Below are positions 1-10,300 of a DNA stretch of 64,000 bases, piece after piece. The stretch is from Beta vulgaris subsp. vulgaris (lineage: Eukaryota; Streptophyta; Magnoliopsida; Caryophyllales; Amaranthaceae): assembly GCF_026745355.1 (NCBI RefSeq), contig NC_079202.1:26645072-26709071 (forward strand), written 5' to 3'. The translations under genes and the position numbers were made by a program. How positions within the stretch are numbered: position 1 is the stretch's first letter; every line of letters begins with the position of its first letter. The notes under the pieces were generated by a model that did not search any database, was not told where the DNA came from, and saw only the letters and a list, made by a program, of their open reading frames with translations.

Positions 1-1438
1 GTTCATGCTCGATATCGTCAACTATTGCAAAGATGTTGTTGATCTTCGAAAGGTATGTAACTTTTAGGTTATTAGATTGTTTTTGTATTTCCGGCTTCCT
101 ATTTTAGCCTTTTCGCTCCCAAAATGTAGTTATGATGTTTTAACCTCAAATTCTCTTTGAACATGATTATATGAGGCATATTATAACTAGTATGTAGATT
201 CTTAGGCTTTAATTTGTTGTTGGTTGCATTTCGGGAACGAAAAGGCCAATTTCCGGCCTATTTTGGGCTATTTTGGCCTTTTCGCTCCCAAAATGTAGTT
301 ATGAAGTGATTTAACCTCAAATTCTCTTTGAACATGATTATATGAGGCATATTATAACTAGTATGTAGATTCTTAGGCTTTAATTTGTTGTTGGTTGCAT
401 TTCGGGAACGAAAAGGCCATTCCGGCCTATTTTGGCCTATTTTGGCCTTTTCGCTCCCAAAATGTAGTTATGAAGTGATTTAACCTCAAATTCTCTTTGA
501 ACATGATTATATGAGACATATTATAACTAGTATGTAGATTCTTAGGCTTTAATTTCTTGTTGGTTGCATTTCGGGAACGAAAAGGCCATTTCCGGCCTAT
601 TTGGCCTATTTTGGCTTTTCGCTCCCAAAATGTATTTATGAAGTGATTTAACCTCAAATTCTCTTTGAACATGATTATATGAGGCATATTATAACTAGTA
701 TATAGATTCTTAGGCTTAATTTCTTGTTGGTTGCATTTGGGAACGAAAAGGCCATTTCCGGCCATTTTGGCCTATTTTGGCTTTTCGCTCCCAAATGTAT
801 TTATGAAATGATTTAACCTCAAATTCTCTTTGAACATGATTATATGAGGCATATTATAACTAGTATATCGATTCTTAGGCTTTAATTTCTTGTTGGTTGC
901 ATTTCGGGAACGAAAAGGCCATTTCCGGCCTATTTTGGCCTATTTTGGCATTTTCGCTCCCAAAATGTATTTATGAAGTGATTTAACCCCAAATTTCTTT
1001 GAACATGATTATATGAGATATATTATAACTAGTGTGTAGACTTTTAGGCTTTAATTTCTTGTTTGTTTCATTTCGGGAACGAAAAAGGCCATTTCCGGCC
1101 TATTTTGGCCTAATTTGGCCTTTTCGCTCCCAAAATGTAGTTATGAAGTGATTTAACCTCAAATTCTCTTTGAACATGATTATATGAGATATATTATAAC
1201 TAGTGTGTAGACTTTTAGGCTTGCATTTGATTTTGATTCCATTTCGGGAAGATATATGTCATTTTTAGAAGTACTAACTACGGTAAAATGATTGACTTTT
1301 TGTATATGTTTATTCCTTGGTTATTTTGCAAGGTTTATGCTAGTTCCAAACCACGTTTGAGGAACTTCACCAAAGAAGAAATTGACGAAGTTCGGGATAA
1401 GTTGGCGTCCTACATTACGCGATGATTGCATAGGATGA
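1..1438 (+). pseudogene. Ulp1-like protease, last two exons (CACTA copy A)
   Basis: The last coding part of the CACTA-borne C48-type cysteine protease gene. One exon ends at 52 with the donor GTATGT and encodes a stretch like FMLDIVNYCKDV, just after where the catalytic Cys would lie. The next exon runs from 1333 (after the acceptor CAAG) and encodes NFTKEEIDEVRDKLAS. In copy C the same exon ends DDCIG-stop. Here one extra base (TTACGCGATG against TTACCGATG) moves the frame so that a stop falls at about 1422-1424 instead of 1436-1438. The exon joining keeps phase. Whether it is functional cannot be judged without the upstream part. Confidence 0.7.
53..1332 (+). repeat. Satellite-filled intron, seven copies of a ~168-bp unit
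   Basis: The intron between the last two protease exons of CACTA copy A consists almost wholly of tandem units of 165-172 bp. The start TCGCTCCCAAAATG recurs near 112, 284, 451, 619, 786, 955 and 1123. Each unit contains TTTGAACATGATTATATGA, AACTAGTATGTAGATT and GGTTGCATTTCGGGAACG. Within each unit GGGAACGAAAAGGCC and GGCCTTTTCGCTCCC form an inverted repeat with one mismatch. The homologous intron of copy C (46657-47403) has four units. The short reading frames across this array are by-products of the repeat. Confidence 0.9.
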
Positions 1439-1689
1439 GATTTTCGCTCCAACAATAATGTACTAGCTAGTTTCTATCACCTATATATGTACACTTTTTA
1501 CATTTTTAATATATTTGAAGTTAATTATTACCTTTCTCCACTTGTCATATATTATCGTATTGCAATTTGCATTTTTTTCTTGTCCAAGAGAGGTTATGGG
1601 TGGGGGTGGGGCTGGTGTGTGGGTGCAGGCTGTGCTGCTGGTATGTGCAGGCTGTGTGCAAGCAAAATAAAAAAAAAAAAGATTATAGT

Positions 1690-2030
1690 GAAGGGCTGCG
1701 CTAGTTTAAAATAGCGCAGCCCTTCAAGTAAGAAGGGTAGAAGGGCTGCCCTTCTAAAGCAAGAAGGGCTGCGCTTGTGAAGGAGGCGCAGCCCTTCTAT
1801 TAAGAAGGGCTGCGCTTTTTTCAAAAAGGCGCAGCCCTTCCTATCATGAAGGGCTGCGCCTTTTTTCAAAAAGGCGCAGCCCTTCCTATCATGAAGGGCT
1901 GCGCCTTTTTGAAAAAAGCGCAGCCCTTCGTCTTGAAGGGCTGCGCTTTTCTAGCGCAGCCCTACTTGAATAATGAAGGGCTGCGATGGAAAGGGCTGCC
2001 CTCTAAAAGCGCAGCCCTACTGCTTTTTTC
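1690..2030. repeat. CACTA 3' subterminal hairpin array (copy A)
   Basis: About ten inverted modules built on the 12-mer GAAGGGCTGCGC and its complement, separated by A/T-rich loops of 4-15 bases; for example, the pairs at 1803-1840 and 1848-1884 read GAAGGGCTGCGC, loop, GCGCAGCCCTTC. CACTA transposases of the TNPA type are known to bind subterminal repeats of 10-20 bp, so this array is the probable transposase-binding region. The G-rich stretch at 1590-1665 just before it matches the larger G-rich minisatellite of copy C. Confidence 0.85.
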
Positions 2031-2038
2031 CACTAGTG

Positions 2039-3533
2039 ATAGGATTGAGCTAGCTCCAATATATATACGATATACAACTTTATGATAATATCTTAGGGCT
2101 CATTAGACTTCATCCTGTGATCCCATTGAAGTTGGTCATAGTACATTGGATTTATGGTGAGTCAGCTCACAAGACTTCACAATAATCCAACATATTACTT
2201 TCTTTGTATTTTTAATTCTATAATTTTAACTTTTTACACCATTTACAATTCTATTTTGACTATGTTGTATTATTTATATACTAGCTTTCTTTCAAAAAAT
2301 AAATAAATTATATACTAGCTATAGCTTTCTAAGTACACAACGCGTGCAACGATAATTTTTTTATTGTGATATTTCGTAATGTCGAATAGCTAGTTTAACA
2401 TGCACGCAATACATGGTTTAAGTTGACAGTTTTTTCAATAAAAGTTATGTTTTGTTCAACTTATTAGAAGTTATTTTCAGCAAAAATAAGTTCGGTTAAA
2501 TTCAGATAAGTTCTTGATCTGACCTTATTATCCTCTATGTAATTGACTTACACAAATTGAAATTACATAAACCATTAAAATAATCATTTTTTTACATGAC
2601 TATAATGTTGTGGAAGTATATTGCTGATATTTTTTTTTTTGGCAATTTTTCCTTTTGATGGAAGATTTTGATATTCTTAAATGAATTTATTTTTGTTTTT
2701 TTTAAACTTTTGTCTTTCCTTTTTTAGAACATAAATTTTAAGTTATTCTAATTGTAGTTTTTAAAAATGACAAATATTTTGACTGATTGATTACCCATTA
2801 TTATTTTCAAACTTTAAACAAAATTGATATAATTAAAAAAAATAAGGATAATATAGTCATTCACTAGGGGTACACCATACCTCCCCCTTCACTTATATAA
2901 TACAGATACAAGGAAAAATATGATCATATGAGATCTTGTTGGATTCTTCTCAATATTTATTTTCAAAATTCAACTTTTTATAATTTTTACTTATACTTAA
3001 TTAAAAATATTATGGTTCAAAATTTTGTGTTGGTAAACATGCAAAGAAAAAATGGTAGAACTGAAAAAAAATGGAGAAAATACCTTGTTAGCTATTTATA
3101 GTTATAATCATTTAGCAGAAATTTAACTGGACATGTTTTGTCAAATCAATCCGTCTTGTGTGGACCCGGTTCATATTAAAAATAGTGTGGACCAGGCCTA
3201 GACACGTGCCTCACTACAAACTAGTCACTATCGCTTTCCAAAATCCGCGCGATTTTCTCTCTTTTCAATAAGATTTTCTCGCCCTAAAATTTTAAGAAAA
3301 ACAGATGTTCAGAACAAACATACACTATATCATTTTAAAATACACTATGTCATGTCAAACACTATAACGATCGATTATGATAATTTTCTATAAGATACAA
3401 ATAAACTACACTATAACATTTCAAAATACACTATATTATGTCAAAACACACTATCATGCAACACTGTCATGTCAAAACAACAAGCAAAACACTATCATGT
3501 CAAAATACACTATATCATTTCAAAATACACTAT
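2039..3533. other. AT-rich spacer without a recognisable gene
   Basis: No exon-like sequence was found on either strand. The last 230 bases (about 3300-3533) are an imperfect repeat of ACACTAT, ATCATTTCAAAATACACTAT and ATGTCAAAACACACTAT. The same motif continues at 4655-4800, on the other side of CACTA copy B, so copy B landed inside this repeat. Confidence 0.6.
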
Positions 3534-4651
3534 CACTAGTGGAAAAATTCAGAAGGGCTGCGCTGAAAAAGGCCTGTAGGGCTGCGCTTTTTGACAGCAG
3601 CCCTTTCAGTACAGCCCTTCACTTTTTAAGTAGGGCTGCGCTAGAAAAGCGCAGCCCTTAAGCTAGAAGGGTTGCGCTAGTTAGGAAAAAGCACAGCCCT
3701 TCTGAGCTAGAAGGGCTGCGCTTTTTCCTAACTAGCGCACCCCTTCCTACAAAAAAAAAAAAAAAAAAAAATTTCTGAAATTAAACAGAAGAGAAGAGAA
3801 CGGAACGAATATGAAAATACTAAACCCAAAACAAAAAAAAAGAATGAAACGAAATGAAAAAAACGAAACAAAAACTAATACAAGAAATTATAGATCTGAA
3901 AATACAAGAACATTAATCAAAACAAAGATGAAATACAAGAACATTAATCAAAACAAAGAGAAGTATACAAGAACATTAATCAAACAAAGAGAAGTATACA
4001 AGAACATTAATCAAAATAACAAAGAGAAGTATACAAGAACATTATAGATCTGAAAATACAAGAACTACCTCCAAACATTAACCTAATAATGTTTAAATAC
4101 ATAAAACAAAACCCTAATACATAATTTAAGGGGAAAAAAAATTTCGGAAAAACTTAAAATGCCTATTTAGAGGCTTAAACGAACTCGGATGGCTTAAAAA
4201 GCCTAAACGTTATGGCGTAGCTGTGGGTTTGACTCGTTGGCCCGTTCCGCTTCCGAAAAGGTATCACAATAGGCAATCGGACTCCGTCGGCATGTTTAGT
4301 GCAAATCATTTCAAGGTTTTTGTCGCAAATGTTTATGGGAGTTTTTGAGAGAGAAGAGAGGATGAGAGAGAAGAGAGGATGAGAGAGAAGGAGGAAAGGA
4401 ATAATGAGGGACGTGAGAGAGGAGAGAGAATGAGGGATAATATATCTGAATCCCCGCTCAATATTTCAAAGCTCGCGATTTCGAAATTTCAAATTTTTTC
4501 AGGAAGGGTTGTGCTTTTTTTAAAAAGCGCAGCCCTTCACTTAGTAGGGCTGCGCTTTTTTAAAAAGCAGAGCCCTTCTGCTTAGTAGGGCTGCGCTTTT
4601 TAAAAAAAGCGCAGCCCTTCCTGCGCAGCCCTTTCTGTTTTTCCCCTAGTG
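3534..4651 (-). mobile_element. Non-autonomous CACTA element, copy B (1118 bp)
   Basis: The ends are CACTAGTGGAAAAA (from 3534) and the inverse of CACTAGGGGAAAAA (to 4651), flanked by a 3-bp duplication TAT at 3531-3533 and 4652-4654. Subterminal arrays of GAAGGGCTGCGC modules occupy 3550-3750 and 4500-4640. The CACTAGTGG terminus, the 3' end in copies C and D, is on the left here, so copy B lies on the minus strand. Its interior has no transposase. It holds a pyrimidine-rich leader (minus strand, about 4330-4430), a 44-codon reading frame, and a tandem repeat of about 31 bp (TACAAGAACATTAATCAAA) at about 3923-4045. The flanking ACACTAT repeat shows insertion into a pre-existing repeat. Confidence 0.93.
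4175..4309 (-). CDS. Short unrecognised reading frame in CACTA copy B
   Basis: A 44-codon frame begins with ATG at 4309-4307, just after a CTCTCT-rich leader-like stretch, and ends with TAA at 4177-4175. The product begins MICTKHADGVRLP and is basic in the middle (PFRKRNG). No domain was recognised. Its place after the leader parallels the captured gene fragment in copy D, so it may be a trapped host exon or the remnant of a family gene. Coding status is doubtful because of its size. Confidence 0.25.
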   Translation of the reverse strand: MICTKHADGVRLPIVIPFRKRNGPTSQTHSYAITFRLFKPSEFV

Positions 4652-5176
4652 TATATTATGTCAATATACACTATAATATGCAACACTATCATGCCAAAAA
4701 AACTCAGCAAAACACTATGATTTTAAACACAATATTATTTTAAAATACACTATATTATTTCAAAATACACTATATTATTTTAAAAATACACTATCAGGAG
4801 AGTGAAGTTATCAGAGAAAAGAGAAGTTATTAGGAGAGAGAAAAGAGCGGAAGACTGAACGCGGCAAAAACGAAAAGTTGTAATTATTAAAACTCACGTG
4901 AGATTGATAAGGTGTACATTAAGTTAGTGTGCACCAGGTTCATATTAGTTTTTTTCTTGTCAAATCATATAACATTTCTATTAAATTTCTATTCTTTATT
5001 CTCATCAATGATTTGATAGTATTACAAGATTTTTGTATAGATATTTAGAGGATTAACTTTTTACCTATTTTTTCCTAACTTTTATTATTTATCGTCTAAT
5101 TAATTAACATTTTGACACCCCTCAAAAAAAATTATCATTTTGACACAAGAACAACTCCACCTTAAGCAAATTCTAC

Positions 5177-5505
5177 GGGCCTGTTCTCTTCGGCATAAAA
5201 CGGCTGAACTGAACTGAACTGAATTGAACTGAACTGAACTGATTTGAACTGAATTGAACTGAACTGATCTGAACTGAACTGATCTGAACTGAATTGAACT
5301 GAATTGAACTGAACTGAACTGAAATGAATAGTGATATGTGAGAGTAAAAGTATTGTCAAGAGCTGAACTGAACTGAACTGGTCTGAACTGAACTGAACTG
5401 ATCTGAACTGAACTGATCTGAACTGAATTGAACTGAACTGAACTGAACTGAATTGAACTGAACTGAACTGAACTGAACTGAAAATAAGCTGGGGAGAACA
5501 GGCCC
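5177..5505. mobile_element. MITE filled with a TGAAC pentamer repeat (329 bp)
   Basis: The terminal inverted repeats are GGGCCTGTTCTC (5177-5188) and GAGAACAGGCCC (5494-5505), extended by weaker pairing inside. TAC flanks both ends (5174-5176 and 5506-5508). Nearly all of the interior is (TGAAC)n with TGAAT and TGATC variants, in two blocks separated by a unique spacer (about 5325-5365). The GGGCCTGTT-type end and 3-bp duplication suggest a PIF/Harbinger (Tourist-like) MITE, although TAC is not the usual TWA target. Translated frames here are serine/glutamine/phenylalanine runs without meaning. Confidence 0.75.
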
Positions 5506-5620
5506 TACGTGTCTCCAAATACATATTGGATCTGAATCTTTGTCATACATGGTTGCGACACAAGATAGAGATGATATAGAAATAGAAAGCGGATAGATAA
5601 TATCTTTCATTTTTCTGATA

Positions 5621-5846
5621 CTACTTCCTCCGTTTCATGAATAACACTCATCTTCTTTTTACACGTTTTTCAATGTACAATTTTAACTATCACGATCTTT
5701 ATTCACGTCAACACGAATTTTACAAATTCCACATGTTTTGATTTCTCATATGTTATATGTATTACTTATAAAAACATGGTCAAAGTTTTGTAATGTTAAC
5801 CATATGAATAGTACTAAATGAGTAGTTATTCTCAATAGAGAGGTAG
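5621..5846. mobile_element. Stowaway-like MITE (226 bp)
   Basis: The left end, CTACTTCCTCCGTTTCATGA, with its continuation AATAACACTCAT, pairs imperfectly with the right end ATGAGTAGTTATT...GAGAGGTAG over roughly 33 bp. TA dinucleotides flank both ends (5619-5620 and 5847-5848). Size, CTCCCTCCGT-like end and TA target fit Tc1/mariner-derived Stowaway MITEs. The repeats have decayed, so the exact ends are approximate. Confidence 0.6.
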
Positions 5847-7323
5847 TATGTGGTTTTGGAGGATCAAATCAGAATCTGAGAGGAGGATTGTACCGTTTCT
5901 CAATTTCTTGCTGAACTAAAAGAACATTGTAAGAACTTCTAAAAAGATGTAGAAATGAGCCTACAATACTTATAAATGAAGAGGAGATTTCGAAGTACTT
6001 GTAAACTTAAAAGAAAGTCTCGTTCAAAATCGATTGGTACTTCTAAGGTGATTTATCTTTCGTGCAAGATAGTTCACATGTGCACAATGGATAGGACTTA
6101 ACATAGGTCACCTAGTACCAACATGTGATCTTGGGCGTTTTTTGTGAGTTTCAAAAGTTGTAGCTTTTCATATAATTTGTCAAGTTAGTAATGATTTGTA
6201 ACTTGTTCCTAAGTAAAGGGGATAAAAGAACAATGATTTGAGCTAAGCATATGAAAAAATATTGTTCACAGAATAAAAGACAATTATTTTCAAAAAAGCT
6301 TTGTATTTTCTAAAATAAAATTCCACCCGTATTTTAAGAGTTGCATTATCTATAAACTTTTAATTTGACGGTATCTACAAACTTAAATAAAAAGTCGCTA
6401 AAACTTCTAAAAAAAATGTCTTAGATAAACTATTATTTTTACTTTTTACAAACTTCACTTTGATCAAGTTTTGTTACCCATAACATATGTTATCACAATC
6501 ACTGTTAACATGTCTTCTAAAAGAACCATTTTTTATGTCTATATTACTAATAAATAATCAAATATCTTAATAATCAACATTGCGTATTCGAAAATGTAAA
6601 AAAAAAAAAAGTGTCACAACCATTAAAAAATGGAGCAAGTAGTAAAAACGATACTTCATGATCACAGTTGATTTCCAGAAAGAAGTATATGGTCATTTCC
6701 TGCTTTTGATCCCCCTCAAACTAAAACCAACACGAGAGGTAATCAAGCGGGGCTCTGGCTTCCTGCAGTGTAGTCTTATTTATTTTTGTTGTTTTGAAGG
6801 AACAGTGAAGTCAAATTTAAACAAAAACCATATGGCATGACAGGCGTGAATTGAAAGTTGTCCTTTGAACAAGAATGTCAGAAAATTTTTAGTATATTTT
6901 CCAACTTGACAATGCCAGACTAATCATAACAGCAATTCCTCATCATTTTATACAGCACATCAGTTACAACTTTGAAGCCTGAAAGGCCACACTAAACACC
7001 AGCTCCTCAGCTCAAGTTTTTCCAAAAAACTACCTATGAATGATTTTGGCTAAATCACGCACTGCAAACCCATAGCCACGCTCGTTCTTTACAAAAAATC
7101 AAGTTGCCCCAGATCACTATGATACTGGCGTTATATAATCCTATCTATCTAATGTTTTTTCCTAAATAAGGAAAAGTCGATTGCTCGAGTAATAAGGATA
7201 AATCAACAAGCCAAAATAATTAAGGAAGAATAAAATGGTAAGAAAAGGCAATACTCCTACCTAAATCCACTATACACTCCTAAGCTTCTGTTGTCCATAT
7301 TGAATATATTTACGAGGCAGATA
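5847..7323. other. Spacer downstream of the kinesin gene
   Basis: No coding sequence recognised. The part nearest 7323 should contain the 3' untranslated region and polyadenylation site of the minus-strand kinesin gene, but no single signal can be assigned. GGAGCAAGTAGTA near 6630 looks like one decayed MITE terminus without a clear partner. Confidence 0.4.
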
Positions 7324-10300
7324 TTAGCAGTCCACATGCAGCCGCTTCAGCTCAGCTAAGAAAGTGGGACTAGAACCAAGTGTGCGGCGTGCAAGACTCC
7401 TAATATCCTCACGAGAACAATCACGTGATATACGAACCAGTTCCCACAGGGCACCCCCACTAATCATGTCCTTTGCATTTGCCTCTGAATAATGGAAATT
7501 AGAATTGTATGTAAGCAAGGTGCTTGACTAGATAGCACAGACGAGAGACTTGAGGTATAGAAAGCATACCATGTTGAGCAAGGTGGCAGAGCGCCAATTC
7601 AATGTGCCGCCTAATTGAAGATGCTTCATTGTTGGCATTCTGTACAATCCAAGGAGTGCACCATCCTCAATCAGCAGAGATTTTCCAGTTCTATACCCTG
7701 CAATTCGAAGGACAATTCCTTAGGTACAGAAGGAAATATCAAACTGCAGCAAGTATTTATAGATACCAAATAGGTAAATATCTCAAGTCTAAATTCCAAC
7801 CACCAATGTCTAAACAAATCTGAGAATACCGAAAGCTTCTAAGTCAAGATACAAATTACGCATGTTGAAGAAAGTAAAACACTGAATCCGAATCCAAAAA
7901 GAAAAGGTAAGCAGAGTATAAAATATAGTAATATCTTGCAGCAGAATAGAGTTATTCTCAAATTTATTGTATCAGTAAAAAACGATAAAGTAGGCTATTG
8001 TATTCATAGGAGATTACGGATTGGGTCATTGTGTTGGTATCCGATAAAAATGAATGCAGCAGAATTCAGAATCCCATTGTTCAACCCACTAGAAACGCTA
8101 TGTAGTTAATACCACATGCCCACCCAAATCCAAATAATTTGGTATTTTTTCAGATTGATCCATAGTTTACACATCAAGAATGAGAAAGAGAGAGAGAAAG
8201 GGAGAAGCATGACTTATGCATTTATTGATCACCAATCATAAATAGTTAACAAGAAGCAACGACCGGTATCAGTTCAATAAATAAATTACAGTTACCCTGA
8301 GTTGATGCCCTGGATTCACATTTTGCAAAGTTTCAATGCCCCGAGCAACTTGAGCAAGGACATCAGGATGTCCAAATCTGACCATCCCCATCAAAGCCTT
8401 AATACCACCTTCACCTCTGAGCTTGGCCTGCAATTTATCTGATAAAAAGATGGTCAGTAATATTCAACCAATTTTCTATTTACACCAAATGAAAACAACG
8501 AAAAAAAGAAAAGAAAAAATTCGCTTCCATCCCTTTTGTTTGCACCGTTGCCCTTTAACTGTTGAATTGTATTGAACTGGTACGTTTTTATCCTTTTGCA
8601 TGTGGGGTAGGAAAAAGTAAAGAGAGACTGAGGCCATGTCACCTTAATAGAAAATGGAGCAATCTTTAACGGACAAACTAAATGGAACTGGGGATCATTT
8701 TAGGACAGAGTAGTGGTTTGTAAGCCAAGTTCATGACAACATTACACGATCTACAAAGATTCGGTACTAGCAAACAAATCATACAAAATTGCATAATTTG
8801 AAATATTAAGATTTTAAAAAATATTACGAGTAAAAAAATTAATTTTTCTCAACTGATTTTTGTTGTTGAAGGATTTAATGAAACTGATATTACACAAGGA
8901 CACCTTGACTGCAAACATTAACACCTATAATACAATCAAGTCAAATATATGAACGGAAAAACCTTTAAAAAAGATCATTAGGAGAAAATACAAGTGCCAC
9001 ACGCAAATCATCATCCCAATTACATCAAAATTTAAGGTGCGCTTAGCTACCCTCACACAAATTGGAGCATCAATTATCACACTGAGTGAGAGGAACGAAG
9101 GGTTCAGTCTCCAACAGAAGAGTATAGACTGCAATTTGGGACGTGTCATTAGTCATATTAATATAATATACTCTGTTTAATGATGACATCAAAATTTGAT
9201 AAATTATTGCCAAACTGTAACTAACAATGAGCTGCTAGAGATCCAACTCCAACATCTAAAACCTTCAATCTCCTTCGAAATACAATGAAAAAAGACACAA
9301 TGAAGCTCATTATGGCACTTCAGAATAAAATTTCATAGATTCATGGTTTACCATTTGCCACAAAGATTCGCAACTGCTCCAGCAATCATGCGAAGGGTTT
9401 GAGGATCCTCTGCATTAGTGGCAGTTACTGATAGTAAACCCACACCTCCTTGGGCCATTATGAGCTCTTGGTTGGTTTCTGGAGTGTCAGAAAAAGGAAC
9501 AGCAGTTAGTTAATGGCATATCTAGGAAAAGAAGATGGACAAATGCAAGAATAAAGGAGGTAACTAAGTTCACCATTCATTGCTAGATTCGCAATAGCAC
9601 CAGCAGCAACTCGGTATATAGTCTCATCCTCAGAGCTTCTAAGAAGATTTAGCAAGGAAGTAAGACCACCCGCCTCTACAATCTTCTCCTGGTTTGCTTC
9701 TGCAGGATCATGGAGAATTCTAATAACAACATTTTCTAACAATAGAGATGCGACAATCGTTTTTCCAGAACGAGTCATTTATCATATGGAACTCTTCAGT
9801 CTTTACTGTTTACCTTCTGCAGCCAAATTTGCAACAACTTTCACAGCATGAATCCGTACATCAGCATCGTCCGCTTCAAGCAATGACAATATCTTCTGCA
9901 AACCAACTGTAAGGAGACTATTTTTGTTAAAACAAAAAGAACGCAGTGAAACAAGCCATACATGACCAACTAAAGAAAATTCACATAATGGCATCTTACC
10001 TTGCTCAAAGAGTTTGGCTATCGAACCCCTATCCTCACTTCCTGCATCATTCGTTTGTGGCTGCACTTGAGACACTTGAGTATCAACATCACTATGAGCT
10101 TTGGATGTCCCATTGTCAAGTCTTCTTCTAGTCTATACAACAGCCAAAACCAAATTAAATGAAGTCGACATTGAAGTATTTGCCTAAAATATGATGATTT
10201 CACATATATTCGACAAGGTCATTTGAGTACTAGAAAAGCTTCTGCAGACCAACAATCTCTGACATAAAAGTTATGACAGCACAGGGCACTGAAATGCATT

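Larger units (their letters stand above)
1..2038 (+). mobile_element. CACTA (En/Spm) transposon copy A, 3' end only
   Basis: The window opens inside an element of the same family as the complete copy at 35206-48371. Positions 1-52 match 46607-46656 of that copy, and the order that follows (satellite-filled intron, last protease exon, G-rich stretch, GAAGGGCTGCGC subterminal repeats) is the same. The element ends with TTTTTTCCACTAGTG at 2024-2038, the inverse of the CACTAGTGGAAAA terminus. The next three bases are ATA (or part of a 3-bp duplication); the other end lies outside the window, so the target-site duplication cannot be confirmed. The element reads on the plus strand, since the CACTAGTGG type of terminus is the 3' end in copies C and D. 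Confidence 0.9.

Noticed and set aside
427..765. 112-codon minus-strand frame with an internal duplication
   Set aside because: It lies on two units of the CACTA satellite; the protein repeat mirrors the DNA repeat and is not kept in other units.
53..1332. Regular repeat with 165-172-bp period, considered as a CRISPR array
   Set aside because: Whole unit is repeated, there are no unique spacers, and the context is a plant transposon intron.
1594..2085. Cys/Lys/Leu-rich frames near the CACTA end
   Set aside because: They translate the GAAGGGCTGCGC array and run past the transposon end.
3170..4940. A larger element around copy B, suggested by GTTCATATTA-type motifs on both sides
   Set aside because: The motifs are direct rather than inverted and no duplication or coding sequence supports an element.
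5162..5610. Serine/glutamine/phenylalanine-rich frames
   Set aside because: Translation of the TGAAC pentamer in a MITE.
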